Assembly: GCF_003253115.1 (NCBI RefSeq)
Contig: NZ_QEQF01000006.1
Span: 1-64,000, forward strand
From: Haemophilus_A paraphrohaemolyticus_A
GTDB lineage: Bacteria > Pseudomonadota > Gammaproteobacteria > Enterobacterales > Pasteurellaceae
Reading direction: 5' to 3'
Length of the DNA stretch: 64,000 nucleotides
Shown: positions 18,643-27,387 of the stretch, one piece after another
How positions within the stretch are numbered: position 1 is the stretch's first letter
Layout: the number at the start of each line of letters is the position of its first letter
The notes under the pieces: model-generated
The model's input: only the letters and a program-made list of their open reading frames with translations
What the model was told of the DNA's origin: nothing
The model's database searches: none
Program-made: the position numbers and the translations under genes

Positions 18643-20643
18643 TTACTTCGCTCTCTTCGCACGCAACACGCGGCTAGCAAATAAGAATAAACCGAAGAGG
18701 AAGATCGCTAATCCGAGCACTTCTGCCATGCCTTCCCAGTTTTCAAGGTTTAAGGCAAGTGGTGCTTCAGAGCCACCTGAAGTAACGGAAGCAGCGATCA
18801 CAAACGCTAACACCACCCCCATCAAACTTTCGCCTACAATTAAGCCTGCAGAGAAAAGTGTACCAAAACGTTCTGCTTTAACAGCCACTTCTTTCCTACC
18901 CGTGCGTTTTGCATAGTTTGCGATATGGCGGGTAATAAACCAAGCTAAAAATGCCCCAATAATTACAGGCATATTGATTGATGGTGGTAAGTAGATACCG
19001 ATACCCACAGCGATCACTGGCAAACCGATTTTCTTATCGCTGATTTTTTTCAAGAAAGCATCAATCACAATCAACACTGCGCCTAAACCCACACCGCTTA
19101 AAATATAAGTCCATTCCAATTTATTCGAGAAAATCCCTTGTGAAATGGTGGTCATAATAGTTGCTTGTGGCGCAGATAACGCTTGTGATGGATCCATATC
19201 TGGACGAGGCAATGCACCGCTGAAGCCGTAAGCATGGTAGAGAATCTCTAACACTGGCGCAATTACCAACGCACCGACGAAGCAGCCGATAATCAAGGCA
19301 ACTTGTTGTCTCCACGGTGTCGCGTGAACAAGCAAGCCTGTTTTCAAATCTTGCAAGTTATCGTTTGAAATGGTCGCAGTGGTTAAAACGATAGATGCCG
19401 TAAAAAGCGTTAAAGCGGTCAAAAATTTCTGACCGTCTGCCGTTTCAAATAAGCCTGCAGAGTTTCCGATGGTCACTAACACTAACGAAATCACGATCAC
19501 CGAAATAATCCCGATACCTGAAATTGGGCTTGAAGATGAGCCCACTAAGCCTGCCATATAACCTGAAGCAGCCGCTACGAAGAAGCCAATAAAGACTGCT
19601 AAGAAAGTACAAACCACCACTAATAACACCGCTAACTCTGGTGAAATCGGTGCAGCAGCGATGAAGTGATAGAGTGAAATCACAATCAAGGCAACAGTGG
19701 CGATTAAGATATAAATCATCGTTTTTGGTGAAAGGTCGATATCGATGCGTTCCACCGCTTCGCCCGCATTACCTTTTAGCATACGGAACGAATGCATCAT
19801 CCCTTCAATCATTGGTTTCATCAAAATTAATAAAGTCCAAATTGCTGCAATCCCGATAGTTCCCACGCCGATAAAGCGCACTTTGGTTTTCCATGCGGTC
19901 ATTGCCACATCCACCATATTCGCATCAGCTGCCACATCTGCGTGTGCGGTAAAATATGGTACGGCAACGCCCCAAGTGAGGATCACACCGAGCAACATTG
20001 CCAAACCGCCTACGATACCGATTAAGTAACCCGCACCGACCAACGCCAACGAGAAACCCATCGGCAGTTGGAACATGGCTTTACCACTGCTTACCCACGC
20101 ACTTGCGCCATCAGCGACCACGCGTAAACCATTAGTAAAAAAGGCAACCGTTGCTGCAAAAATCCCGCCGTAAGCAATATCTTTCACGCCACTATCACCC
20201 TCTTCGTGGTTGCCCGCTTTAAGAATTTCCGCCGCAGCCACGCCTTCAGGGTAAGGCAAGTCGCTATTCACTACCATCGCACGACGAAGCGGAATGGTAA
20301 ACAACACGCCCAATGTACCACCCGCAGCACAAATCAACATCGTTTGCCAGAATGGAAAATCTTGCCAATAGCCCATCATCAACAAACCTGGCAATACAAA
20401 AATCACGGACGAAAGCGTTCCCGCAGACGAAGCCTGCGTTTGCACCATATTGTTTTCCAAAATGCTGGAATCTTTAAAGAATTTCAGCACCGCCATAGAA
20501 ATCACCGCAGCAGGAATGGAAGACGCAAAGGTCATCCCCACTTTCAGCCCCAAATAGACGTTTGATGCGGTAAACAGCACCGTTATCAACGCCCCCAACA
20601 CCATCCCCCGTAGGGTCAGCTCTTTTAAATTATCATTATGCAT
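18643..20643 (-). CDS. OPT family oligopeptide transporter
   Basis: An integral membrane protein of 666 residues with about 15 hydrophobic segments, of the oligopeptide transporter (OPT) family, close to a conserved Pasteurellaceae member. The N-terminus has the OPT-type motif TLRGMVLGALITVLFTASN and YLGLKVGMTFASSIPAAVIS. The second half has NDNLQDLKTGLLVHATPWRQ, typical of the bacterial branch. Substrates are probably peptides, or metal chelates in some relatives; this cannot be decided here. Its 3' side carries the hairpin-rich stretch and then a terminator. The start ATG at 20643 has AAGGAAAACATT upstream. Confidence 0.9.
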   Translation of the reverse strand: MHNDNLKELTLRGMVLGALITVLFTASNVYLGLKVGMTFASSIPAAVISMAVLKFFKDSSILENNMVQTQASSAGTLSSVIFVLPGLLMMGYWQDFPFWQTMLICAAGGTLGVLFTIPLRRAMVVNSDLPYPEGVAAAEILKAGNHEEGDSGVKDIAYGGIFAATVAFFTNGLRVVADGASAWVSSGKAMFQLPMGFSLALVGAGYLIGIVGGLAMLLGVILTWGVAVPYFTAHADVAADANMVDVAMTAWKTKVRFIGVGTIGIAAIWTLLILMKPMIEGMMHSFRMLKGNAGEAVERIDIDLSPKTMIYILIATVALIVISLYHFIAAAPISPELAVLLVVVCTFLAVFIGFFVAAASGYMAGLVGSSSSPISGIGIISVIVISLVLVTIGNSAGLFETADGQKFLTALTLFTASIVLTTATISNDNLQDLKTGLLVHATPWRQQVALIIGCFVGALVIAPVLEILYHAYGFSGALPRPDMDPSQALSAPQATIMTTISQGIFSNKLEWTYILSGVGLGAVLIVIDAFLKKISDKKIGLPVIAVGIGIYLPPSINMPVIIGAFLAWFITRHIANYAKRTGRKEVAVKAERFGTLFSAGLIVGESLMGVVLAFVIAASVTSGGSEAPLALNLENWEGMAEVLGLAIFLFGLFLFASRVLRAKRAK

Positions 20644-20808
20644 AATGTTTTCCTTGAAGATAAAGATAAAAACGGCTGTACCATCGCAGAAAATGCAGGC
20701 TTTTTCAAGCCTTGTTTAAAGAAAATATCCAAAATTTTAGTAATAAAAAGATTTTGTGCGGAGAAATGGAGGAAAAGCAGAGGAAAGTTGTTTCATTATA
20801 GCTTAACA

Positions 20809-20831
20809 AAGAAACAGCCCCAAAGGGGCTG
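20809..20831 (-). terminator. terminator of the ffh-lptM-lysA unit
   Basis: CAGCCCC-AAA-GGGGCTG (20815-20831), followed on the minus strand by TTTCTTTGTT. A second perfect hairpin, CCGAGGGTAAC/GTTACCCTCGG (20844-20867), lies between it and the lysA stop. Confidence 0.75.
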
Positions 20832-20843
20832 AATTATGCGTCA

Positions 20844-20867
20844 CCGAGGGTAACTTGTTACCCTCGG
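20844..20867. repeat. perfect 11-bp inverted repeat
   Basis: CCGAGGGTAAC-TT-GTTACCCTCGG, 16 bp after the lysA stop. There is no T-run beside it. It could stabilise the 3' end of the mRNA, or act with the neighbouring hairpin. Confidence 0.7.
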
Positions 20868-20882
20868 AGCTTGATAGGGTAG

Positions 20883-22130
20883 TTAGATGAGTTTCTCCAA
20901 TCGCCACAAGTCCGCAAAGTCGGCTCTGGCTTTAATCAAATAGGCTTTTGCACCGTCCACCAAAATTTCGACCGCTTGTGGGCGAGAATTGTAGGTGGAA
21001 GACATGGTTGCCCCATATGCACCTGCCGAACGCATAGCGATGAGATCGCCTTCGGCAATCGCTAATTCTCTGCCTTTGCCTAAGAAATCTGACGTTTCAC
21101 AGATAGGTCCCACCACATCATAAGTTGCTTTTTCGCGATCAAGCGATTGATTTACTTCGGTAATTTGCATATAGGCTTCGTAAAGGGCTGGGCGGATCAT
21201 ATCGTTCATACCCGTATCCACAATCGCAAAATTACGGTCTTCATTTGATTTCAGATATTCCACTTTGGTCACTAAAATCCCCGCGTTCGCACTGATCGCA
21301 CGCCCTGGTTCTAAAATGATTTCCAAGTTCGGGTAATTTTTCAATTTCGCCAACAAAGCCTCCGTGTATTCCGTTGGATGCGGCGGTTCTTCGCCGTTGT
21401 AAGGCACGCCCAAGCCACCGCCTAAGTCTAAGTGGTGCAGTTCGATGCCATCTTCTTTGAGCTGCTCGATCAACACGATTAAACGGTCGGTCGCATCTAA
21501 GAACGGCTGTAATTCGGTCAGTTGTGAGCCAATGTGGCAGTCCATTCCCGTAATTTTCACATTCGGCAACGTTTTCGCCAAACGATACACTTCATGTGCT
21601 TGTTGAACGCTCACGCCGAATTTATTTTTTTTCAATCCTGTGGAAATATAAGGGTGGGTTTTGGCGTCCACGTCTGGATTAACACGCAGAGAAATCGGTG
21701 CTATTCTGCCCATTTTGCCTGCCACTTCATTAATGCGGTGCAATTCAGGAATCGACTCCACGTTGAAGCAACGAATACCCACCTCCAATGCACGTTCAAT
21801 TTCACTGTGCGATTTTGCCACCCCCGAAAAAACCACTTTTGAGGCTTCGCCACCCGCAGCCAACACGCGCTCTAATTCACCTTGCGACACGATATCAAAG
21901 CCCGAACCGAGTTTTGCCATTACGTTTAACAGAGCGATATTCGAGTTCGATTTCACTGCAAAGCAGATTAAGTGCGGGTGTGTGCCGAAAGCGTTATCAA
22001 AAGCGTGCCAGTGGCGTTCAAGTGTTGCACGAGAATAGATATAAGCAGGTGTGCCATGTTCGCTAATGATGTCGGCAATAGCAACATCTTCTGCGAAAAG
22101 TTGTTGGTTTTTATATTCAAAATGGTTCAT
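20883..22130 (-). CDS. lysA: diaminopimelate decarboxylase
   Basis: PLP enzyme (fold III) of 415 residues that converts meso-diaminopimelate to lysine, the last step of lysine synthesis. CFAVKSNSNIALL near residue 58 holds the PLP-linking lysine, HHLDLGGGLGVPY near residue 228 is the phosphate-binding motif, and ETSDFLG and the following residues belong to the dimer-interface active site. It starts 47 bp downstream of lptM in the ffh-lptM-lysA run. No lysine riboswitch fits in the short gap. A perfect uptake signal lies inside the gene at 20971-20979. Confidence 0.96.
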   Translation of the reverse strand: MNHFEYKNQQLFAEDVAIADIISEHGTPAYIYSRATLERHWHAFDNAFGTHPHLICFAVKSNSNIALLNVMAKLGSGFDIVSQGELERVLAAGGEASKVVFSGVAKSHSEIERALEVGIRCFNVESIPELHRINEVAGKMGRIAPISLRVNPDVDAKTHPYISTGLKKNKFGVSVQQAHEVYRLAKTLPNVKITGMDCHIGSQLTELQPFLDATDRLIVLIEQLKEDGIELHHLDLGGGLGVPYNGEEPPHPTEYTEALLAKLKNYPNLEIILEPGRAISANAGILVTKVEYLKSNEDRNFAIVDTGMNDMIRPALYEAYMQITEVNQSLDREKATYDVVGPICETSDFLGKGRELAIAEGDLIAMRSAGAYGATMSSTYNSRPQAVEILVDGAKAYLIKARADFADLWRLEKLI

Positions 22131-22177
22131 TGGAATTCCGTTGTGTTTGTAAAAAAATGTTGAAAATTGACCGCTTG

Positions 22178-22291
22178 TTATTGATTTTGGCCTTGTTGTG
22201 CAGGTGCATTTTCAGGGAAATAAAGCGGACCTTTTACCCCGCAAGCGGTTAAAAAACTTGCTAACATTGCAAGAAGAAGAAATTTTTTCAT
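22178..22291 (-). CDS. lptM: LPS translocon maturation lipoprotein LptM (YifL)
   Basis: A tiny lipoprotein of 37 residues: MKKFLLLAMLASFLTAC, then GVKGPLYFP and a Gln-rich tail. The lipobox LTAC followed by GxKGPLYFP is diagnostic for LptM/YifL, which helps assemble the outer-membrane LptDE lipopolysaccharide translocon in E. coli. It lies between ffh (16-bp gap) and lysA. In E. coli it sits beside dapF, so the link to the lysine/DAP pathway is kept. The lipobox codons overlap a near-perfect uptake signal (ACCGCTTGC), and a perfect one (22170-22178) overlaps the stop codon. Confidence 0.9.
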   Translation of the reverse strand: MKKFLLLAMLASFLTACGVKGPLYFPENAPAQQGQNQ

Positions 22292-22307
22292 AAATATGCC
22301 CTAAAAA

Positions 22308-23696
22308 TTAACGCTTAAACATTCCACCAAGTGCACCTAGACCGCCTAAGCCGCCGCCCATCATTCCTTTCATACCACGCATCATTTTCGCCATGCCGCC
22401 TTTACGCATTTTTTTCATCATACGTTGCATTTCATCGAACTGCTTGAGCAATTTGTTCACATCTTGCACCTGCGTACCTGAACCTAATGCAATACGGCGA
22501 CGGCGAGAGCCTTTGATGATGTCTGGATTTGCACGCTCTTTCAGCGTCATTGAATTGATGATCGCTTCCATTTTGATGAACATTTTGTCGTCTACTTGAT
22601 TTTTTACGTGATCAGGCAAATTTTTCGCCCCAGGTAATTTTTCCAGCATCGACATCATTCCACCCATTTTTTTCATTTCAACAAGCTGATCGCGGAAGTC
22701 ATCAAGGGTAAATTCATCGCCTTTTTTGAATTTTTGGGCGATTTTTTCCGCTTTTTCTTGGTCTACGCTGCGTTGTAAATCTTCGATTAACGAGAGAACA
22801 TCACCCATCCCTAAGATACGTGATGCTACGCGATCTGGATGGAATGGCTCAAGGGCATCGGTTTTCTCACCCACACCTAAGAATTTGATCGGTTTACCTG
22901 TAATTTGGCGAATCGATAACGCCGCACCACCACGAGCATCACCATCCACTTTGGTTAAAATAACGCCTGTTAATGGCAATGCTTCGTTGAACGCTTTTGC
23001 GGTATTTGCGGCATCTTGACCTGTCATCGCATCCACAGTGAAGAGCGTTTCAATTGGGTTGAGAGCTGCATGAATTTGCTTAATCTCTTCCATCATCTCG
23101 CCATCAACGTGTAAGCGACCTGCGGTATCGACAATCAACACATCAAAGAAATTCAGTTTTGCGTATTTTAATGCCGCTTCTGCAATTTCAACAGGCTTTT
23201 GCGTGGTTTCAGTTGGGAAGAAATCTACTTTTAACGCTTCCGCCAAAGTTTGAAGCTGTTTGATCGCCGCAGGGCGGTAAACGTCGGCAGAAACCACGAG
23301 CACTTTTTTCTTCTCACGCTCTTTAAGGAATTTTGCTAATTTGCCTACCGAGGTGGTTTTACCCGCACCTTGCAAACCTGCCATTAAGATGACCGCTGGC
23401 GGTTGAGTGGCAAGATTCAGCCCTTCATTTGCTTCGCCCATTGCTTGCTCAAGCTCAGCACGCACGATTTTAAGGAACTCTTGCCCTGGCGTGAGGCTTT
23501 TGTTTACTTCCTCACCGATTGCACGCTCTTTTACTTTATTGATGAATTCACGTACAACAGGCAAAGCAACATCGGCTTCAAGCAATGCCATACGCACTTC
23601 GCGGAGGGTATCTTTGATGTTATCTTCGGTTAAACGCCCTTTGCCAGTAATGTTTTTGAGCGTTTTGGAAAGTCTATCAGACAGGTTTTCAAACAT
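22308..23696 (-). CDS. ffh: signal recognition particle protein Ffh
   Basis: SRP54 GTPase of 462 residues that binds 4.5S RNA and signal sequences on ribosomes and delivers them to FtsY at the membrane. The N-domain helical bundle covers about residues 1-90. The G domain shows GLQGAGKTTSVGKLAKFL near residue 109, DTAGRLHVD near 190 and TKVDGDARGGAALS near 247. The C-terminal M domain, from about 300, is methionine-rich and ends in GMMGGGLGGLG. Downstream genes lptM and lysA follow closely on the same strand. A MITE-like repeat sits upstream. Confidence 0.97.
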   Translation of the reverse strand: MFENLSDRLSKTLKNITGKGRLTEDNIKDTLREVRMALLEADVALPVVREFINKVKERAIGEEVNKSLTPGQEFLKIVRAELEQAMGEANEGLNLATQPPAVILMAGLQGAGKTTSVGKLAKFLKEREKKKVLVVSADVYRPAAIKQLQTLAEALKVDFFPTETTQKPVEIAEAALKYAKLNFFDVLIVDTAGRLHVDGEMMEEIKQIHAALNPIETLFTVDAMTGQDAANTAKAFNEALPLTGVILTKVDGDARGGAALSIRQITGKPIKFLGVGEKTDALEPFHPDRVASRILGMGDVLSLIEDLQRSVDQEKAEKIAQKFKKGDEFTLDDFRDQLVEMKKMGGMMSMLEKLPGAKNLPDHVKNQVDDKMFIKMEAIINSMTLKERANPDIIKGSRRRRIALGSGTQVQDVNKLLKQFDEMQRMMKKMRKGGMAKMMRGMKGMMGGGLGGLGALGGMFKR

Positions 23697-23730
23697 TTTT
23701 GTTCTCTTTTATTTTTTGTTTGCAAACTAA

Positions 23731-23847
23731 TCCCCTTTTTAGAAAAGAGGGGTTAGAGGAGATTTGATTACGATGTTGATTTCTCGTATGAGCTTCGTTT
23801 TATCTTCTGCCAAAATCTCCCCCTGCCCCTCTTTGCTAAAGAGGGGA
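23731..23847. mobile_element. MITE-like palindromic intergenic element, copy 1
   Basis: About 117 bp with imperfect terminal inverted arms. AGAGGGGTTAGAGGAGATTT (23746-23765) faces AAATCTCCCCCTGCCCCTCT (23813-23832), and each end carries a small hairpin (CCCC-AAAGAGGGG type). The word AGAAAAGAGGGGTTAGAGGA and the bases after it recur exactly in copy 2 at 27915-28035. There is no coding capacity. It lies upstream of ffh. Confidence 0.7.
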
Positions 23848-24000
23848 GTCAATTCTTTGCAAAATATGAATTAAACGAAAAAAATAGATTGGTGCATTAT
23901 ACAAAAAATCCCCTCACTTGGGGAATTTCACGTTAAATATAAATGGTAGGATACTAGAAAAGTGAAAGCCCTGATGATTTCTCATCAGGGCTTCTTAATA

Positions 24001-24076
24001 TGGCTCCTCCTGCGGGACTCGAACCTGCGACATATGGATTAACAGTCCACCGTTCTACCGACTGAACTAAGGAGGA
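24001..24076 (-). tRNA. tRNA-Asn (anticodon GTT)
   Basis: A 76-nt cloverleaf on the minus strand with encoded CCA (24001-24003). The acceptor TCCTCCT pairs with AGGAGGA, and the anticodon loop reads CTGTTAA. It lies 5 bp downstream of tRNA-Phe and is co-transcribed with it. Confidence 0.96.
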
Positions 24077-24081
24077 AAAGA

Positions 24082-24157
24082 TGGTGCCTCGAGGCGGAAT
24101 CGAACCACCGACACGGGGATTTTCAATCCCCTGCTCTACCGACTGAGCTATCGAGGC
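24082..24157 (-). tRNA. tRNA-Phe (anticodon GAA)
   Basis: A 76-nt cloverleaf on the minus strand with encoded CCA (24082-24084). The acceptor GCCTCGA pairs with TCGAGGC, and the anticodon loop is TTGAAAA. It is the first gene of a two-tRNA unit. Confidence 0.96.
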
Positions 24158-24178
24158 ATCTCGTCGTTTACGGGGTGC

Positions 24179-24207
24179 ATTATGCAGTTTTTTTCAGACA
24201 CCGTCAA
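24179..24207 (-). promoter_or_regulatory. promoter of tRNA-Phe/tRNA-Asn
   Basis: On the minus strand: -35 TTGACG (24202-24207), 17-bp spacer, -10 CATAAT (24179-24184), with a GC-rich discriminator after it. Confidence 0.85.
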
Positions 24208-24282
24208 ACGTTTTTTTACAAAAAATTAAAAATTCCGTTTATTCGATCTTTTTTTGTGCTAATTGTATTTTTTAGCATCAAA

Positions 24283-25380
24283 TTAACGAACAGAACGATA
24301 TTTTTCACGGGCTTTAGATACTTTCTTCAAGTAATTTCTTGCCTGTGCTGATGGGTGAGCAGTGGTTAAAATACGATAAACAGCATCTGGCGAAAGCTCG
24401 TTAATGCGATCAATCGCTGCATATTTATCATAATCAAACACTTTTAATACCGCGCCCGCTCCGCTGTTATAGGCAGAAATCATCGCATAACTCATTGAAA
24501 GCGAGTTCGTAATCCCGTCCAAATACTCATCATGCAAAATGGTAAGGTACATCGTGCCCGCATCAATATTTTGCTCTGGGTTATATAAATAAGCACGATC
24601 TGGCTGCCCATCAAATCCTTTGCGAGCAAAAATATCACGCCCAGCCGTTTTTGGCACAACCTGCATCAAACCAATTGCATTCGCATAACTCACCGCATAT
24701 GGGTTAAATGCTGATTCCACTTCCATAATCCCCAAAATCAAACTTGGCTCAATACCGTAGCGTTTTGCCATCTTGCGAACAAGCGGTAAATATTGACGAG
24801 CACGAATTTCAATATGCCCTTCCACCATCTTAATTTGCACTACCGCCACATTTCGCCCATTTTTCAAACGACGTGTTGTAGCATTTTGCACCAAATAATT
24901 AGCAAAATCATTAGCAATCACCGCATTAGTCACAAAACGCCCATATTGGTCTTTTACCTGACCTGCAAGGAACGGATTCGCACTAATTGGCGTATCACCA
25001 GAGGCAAAAAGGTCAATCCCTTTCGGGTCTCCGCCCATCAATAGCGTGTGCACAATCGCATTTTTCAAGTGAGCCTGATCCGCCAACGTCTCAATCGTAA
25101 TTATCCCGTCTTCAAACGAAATATGGCTACGGGTGTAATATTGGTCCGTATATTTTACGTAATCTTTTTTGGTCGCCACCAACAATTCTTGGCTGCCCCA
25201 AATATCGTCGATATTATGAGAAAACTGTCCCGTTAAAATATCCAAACCATTGGTATCTTTAAAATCATAGTTATGATATTTGCTACCATGTCGTTTCGTC
25301 TGTTTTTTCGGGCTACTTCCACACGAAATCAAAAATGGAATCAACGCCAGCAACGGCAAATATTTCGTATATTTTTTCAT
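24283..25380 (-). CDS. mltC: membrane-bound lytic murein transglycosylase C
   Basis: Outer-membrane lipoprotein of 365 residues that cleaves peptidoglycan to 1,6-anhydro-muropeptides. The signal peptide ends in LISCGSSPKK (lipobox ISC). An N-terminal DUF3393 domain is followed by a SLT domain with the catalytic-glutamate motif GIMEVESAFNPYAVS and IGLMQVVPKTAGRD, ending YRILTTAHPSAQARNYL. I chose the ATG at 25380, 10 bp after yggX, because it opens directly on the lipoprotein signal; an upstream start would put charged residues before it. It is the last gene of mutY-yggX-mltC, as in E. coli. Confidence 0.93.
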   Translation of the reverse strand: MKKYTKYLPLLALIPFLISCGSSPKKQTKRHGSKYHNYDFKDTNGLDILTGQFSHNIDDIWGSQELLVATKKDYVKYTDQYYTRSHISFEDGIITIETLADQAHLKNAIVHTLLMGGDPKGIDLFASGDTPISANPFLAGQVKDQYGRFVTNAVIANDFANYLVQNATTRRLKNGRNVAVVQIKMVEGHIEIRARQYLPLVRKMAKRYGIEPSLILGIMEVESAFNPYAVSYANAIGLMQVVPKTAGRDIFARKGFDGQPDRAYLYNPEQNIDAGTMYLTILHDEYLDGITNSLSMSYAMISAYNSGAGAVLKVFDYDKYAAIDRINELSPDAVYRILTTAHPSAQARNYLKKVSKAREKYRSVR

Positions 25381-25390
25381 CTCAATTGCC

Positions 25391-25660
25391 TTATTCAACT
25401 GGTTTGTAACCGTCGATGACCACTTCTTTGCCTTCAAACAAGAAGTTTACCATCTCGGTTTCAAGCAATTTACGATGCTCAGGATTCATCATACTCAATT
25501 TTTTTTCATTCACTAACATCGTCTGTTTTTTGATCCACTCGCTCCACGCTTGCTTGCTAATTGAATCAAAAATACGTTTACCTAACTCGCCAGGGTAAAG
25601 TTGAAAATCTAATCCTTCTGCTTCTTGTTTTAAATATTCACAAAATACTGTGCGTGCCAT
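25391..25660 (-). CDS. yggX: Fe(II)-trafficking protein YggX
   Basis: Small cytoplasmic protein of 89 residues that protects iron-sulfur clusters and is linked to iron delivery and oxidative stress resistance. The family motifs ARTVFC (Cys near residue 6), FQLYPGELGKRI, KQTMLVNEKKLSMM and NFLFEGKEV are all present. The ATG at 25660 has AAGGA seven bases upstream and follows mutY by 2 bp. The pairing with MutY, an Fe-S enzyme, fits a cluster-protection role. Confidence 0.95.
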   Translation of the reverse strand: MARTVFCEYLKQEAEGLDFQLYPGELGKRIFDSISKQAWSEWIKKQTMLVNEKKLSMMNPEHRKLLETEMVNFLFEGKEVVIDGYKPVE

Positions 25661-25662
25661 AA

Positions 25663-26799
25663 TCAATCCTTATTCTCTTGAGATAATTCATCTAAAATCC
25701 GCTTCACGGGCGTTGCTAAGCCTATTTCATTCGGTTGAACCAGATCATACCAATAATTCGCCTTTGAAGATACAAAATAGCGGGAATTTCCCTCATTTTC
25801 TGCAACACCAAGCGGCTGATTTTCTCTATTTTTTGGCACATCTAGTTCTACTAAAACAGGAGTGATATCTAAGTGAAAATGACTAAACGTGTGGCGAAAC
25901 GCGTGTAAATGGCGGCTAATTTGCAGATTTTTATCAGAAATAAACCGCTTGAAACTTGCCTCATCCTCAAACTGCGGGAAAACATACAACCCGCCCCACA
26001 AACCTTTCGCCTCCCTCTGTTCCAACAAAATACGAGTGCTTTGCTTTAAGACCAGAAAATACGCCTGTCGTTCGGGCAAAATTTTCTTCGGTTTTTTCGC
26101 AGGAAATTTATCCCACGCCGCCAACTGATTCGCTTGGCAAGCCTCTGCCAACGGACAAAGTGAACATTTTGGTTTGGTTCGGGTGCAAATCATCGCCCCT
26201 AAATCCATCATTGCCTGATTAAAATCTGTCACTTGCTCGGTCGGTGTAACTTGAGCAGTTAAATGCCAAAGCTGATTTTCCACTGTCTTTTCACCGCTCC
26301 AGCCTTCAACTGCGAAATAACGCGATAATACCCGTTTCACATTGCCATCCAAAATCGGATAAGGTGCATTTAATACTGAAGAAAGCACTGCCCCCGCCGT
26401 GCTTCTGCCTACGCCAGACAACGCCAATACATCTTCAAATTGGGTAGGAAATTCACCCCCGAATTGATCGCGAATCGTTTGTGCTGCCTTGTGTAAATTA
26501 CGTGCCCGAGCGTAATAGCCCAAACCTGTCCAGAGATGTAACACCTCATCAATATGGGCATTAGCCAAATCCACCACCGTAGGGAAACGCTCAACAAACC
26601 GCTCAAAATAAGGAATGACGGTTGCTACCTGAGTTTGTTGCAACATCACTTCCGACAGCCAAACCTTATAAAGTGTCTTATTTTGCTGCCACGGCAGATG
26701 TTTTCGCCCATACACCGCAAACCACGCTAACACCTTGCGGGCAAAAGGAGCATTAGGGTTCGATTGAGCAGTAAAAGCGGAATTTGATGAATTATTCAT
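25663..26799 (-). CDS. mutY: A/G-specific adenine glycosylase MutY
   Basis: DNA repair enzyme of 378 residues that removes adenine mispaired with 8-oxoguanine. It shows EVMLQQTQVATVIPYFERF, a helix-hairpin-helix with GVGRSTAGAVLS, and the [4Fe-4S] motif C-x6-C-x2-C-x5-C (CTRTKPKCSLCPLAEAC). A C-terminal NUDIX-like domain recognises 8-oxoG. I take the ATG at 26799. The frame is open 38 codons further, but that would overlap the divergent gloA2 start and adds non-family sequence. It begins the mutY-yggX-mltC operon. Confidence 0.94.
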   Translation of the reverse strand: MNNSSNSAFTAQSNPNAPFARKVLAWFAVYGRKHLPWQQNKTLYKVWLSEVMLQQTQVATVIPYFERFVERFPTVVDLANAHIDEVLHLWTGLGYYARARNLHKAAQTIRDQFGGEFPTQFEDVLALSGVGRSTAGAVLSSVLNAPYPILDGNVKRVLSRYFAVEGWSGEKTVENQLWHLTAQVTPTEQVTDFNQAMMDLGAMICTRTKPKCSLCPLAEACQANQLAAWDKFPAKKPKKILPERQAYFLVLKQSTRILLEQREAKGLWGGLYVFPQFEDEASFKRFISDKNLQISRHLHAFRHTFSHFHLDITPVLVELDVPKNRENQPLGVAENEGNSRYFVSSKANYWYDLVQPNEIGLATPVKRILDELSQENKD

Positions 26800-26872
26800 G
26801 AAAATAGGAACTTGAAAAATAGAAAGGGAAAGATGATACTGCAAGCGGTTAAATTTCTCAAAAGGTTTACAA

Positions 26873-27277
26873 ATGACAACACCGATTTTAGGCTTCCACC
26901 ATGTTGCCATCATTGCCAGCGATTACGCAAAATCTAAACATTTTTACACGGAAATTTTAGGAGCAGAAATCATTGAAGAAACCTACCGAGCTGAACGCCA
27001 AAGCTACAAACTCGATTTAAAATTTGCCGATGGGTCGCAGATTGAGCTGTTCAGCTTTCCCAATCCACCCGCTCGCCCTACCACGCCTGAAGCCTGTGGC
27101 TTACGCCACTTGGCATTTCGGGTAAAAAACGTAGAACAAGCGGTTGCATTCTTGGCAAGTTTTGCAACTGAATGTGAACCAATTCGAGTCGATGAGCTTA
27201 CAGGCAAACGCTTTACGTTTTTCAGAGATCCCGATGGATTGCCGTTGGAGTTTTATGAGATAGAAGAAATTGACTAA
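26873..27277 (+). CDS. gloA2: VOC / glyoxalase I-like metalloprotein (YaeR type)
   Basis: A 134-residue single-domain vicinal-oxygen-chelate protein of the GloA2/YaeR group. It opens GFHHVAIIASDYAKSKHFYT with the first metal histidine, has the glutamate in QIELFSFP, then GLRHLAFRV with the second histidine, and ends with LPLEFYEI carrying the last glutamate. The reaction is uncertain; relatives resemble glyoxalase I, but the substrate is not established. It is transcribed divergently from mutY with 73 bp between starts. A perfect uptake signal lies at 27136-27144. Confidence 0.85.
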   Translation: MTTPILGFHHVAIIASDYAKSKHFYTEILGAEIIEETYRAERQSYKLDLKFADGSQIELFSFPNPPARPTTPEACGLRHLAFRVKNVEQAVAFLASFATECEPIRVDELTGKRFTFFRDPDGLPLEFYEIEEID

Positions 27278-27387
27278 GTCGCAAGTTTTCCGCAAAACGC
27301 CATGAAAATCTCACCGCTTGCTATTGAAAAGCGAGCAATCCTCCCCAATCTAATTGGCAGTTTTTTACTAAAAATAAAGGATCAACA

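Noticed and set aside
22131..22177. Lysine riboswitch upstream of lysA
   Set aside because: Only 47 bp separate lptM and lysA, and the lptM-ffh gap is 16 bp; far too short for a lysine aptamer.
26800..26913. Longer N-terminus for MutY
   Set aside because: The extra 38 codons overlap the divergent gloA2 start and do not resemble the family; ATG 26799 fits better.
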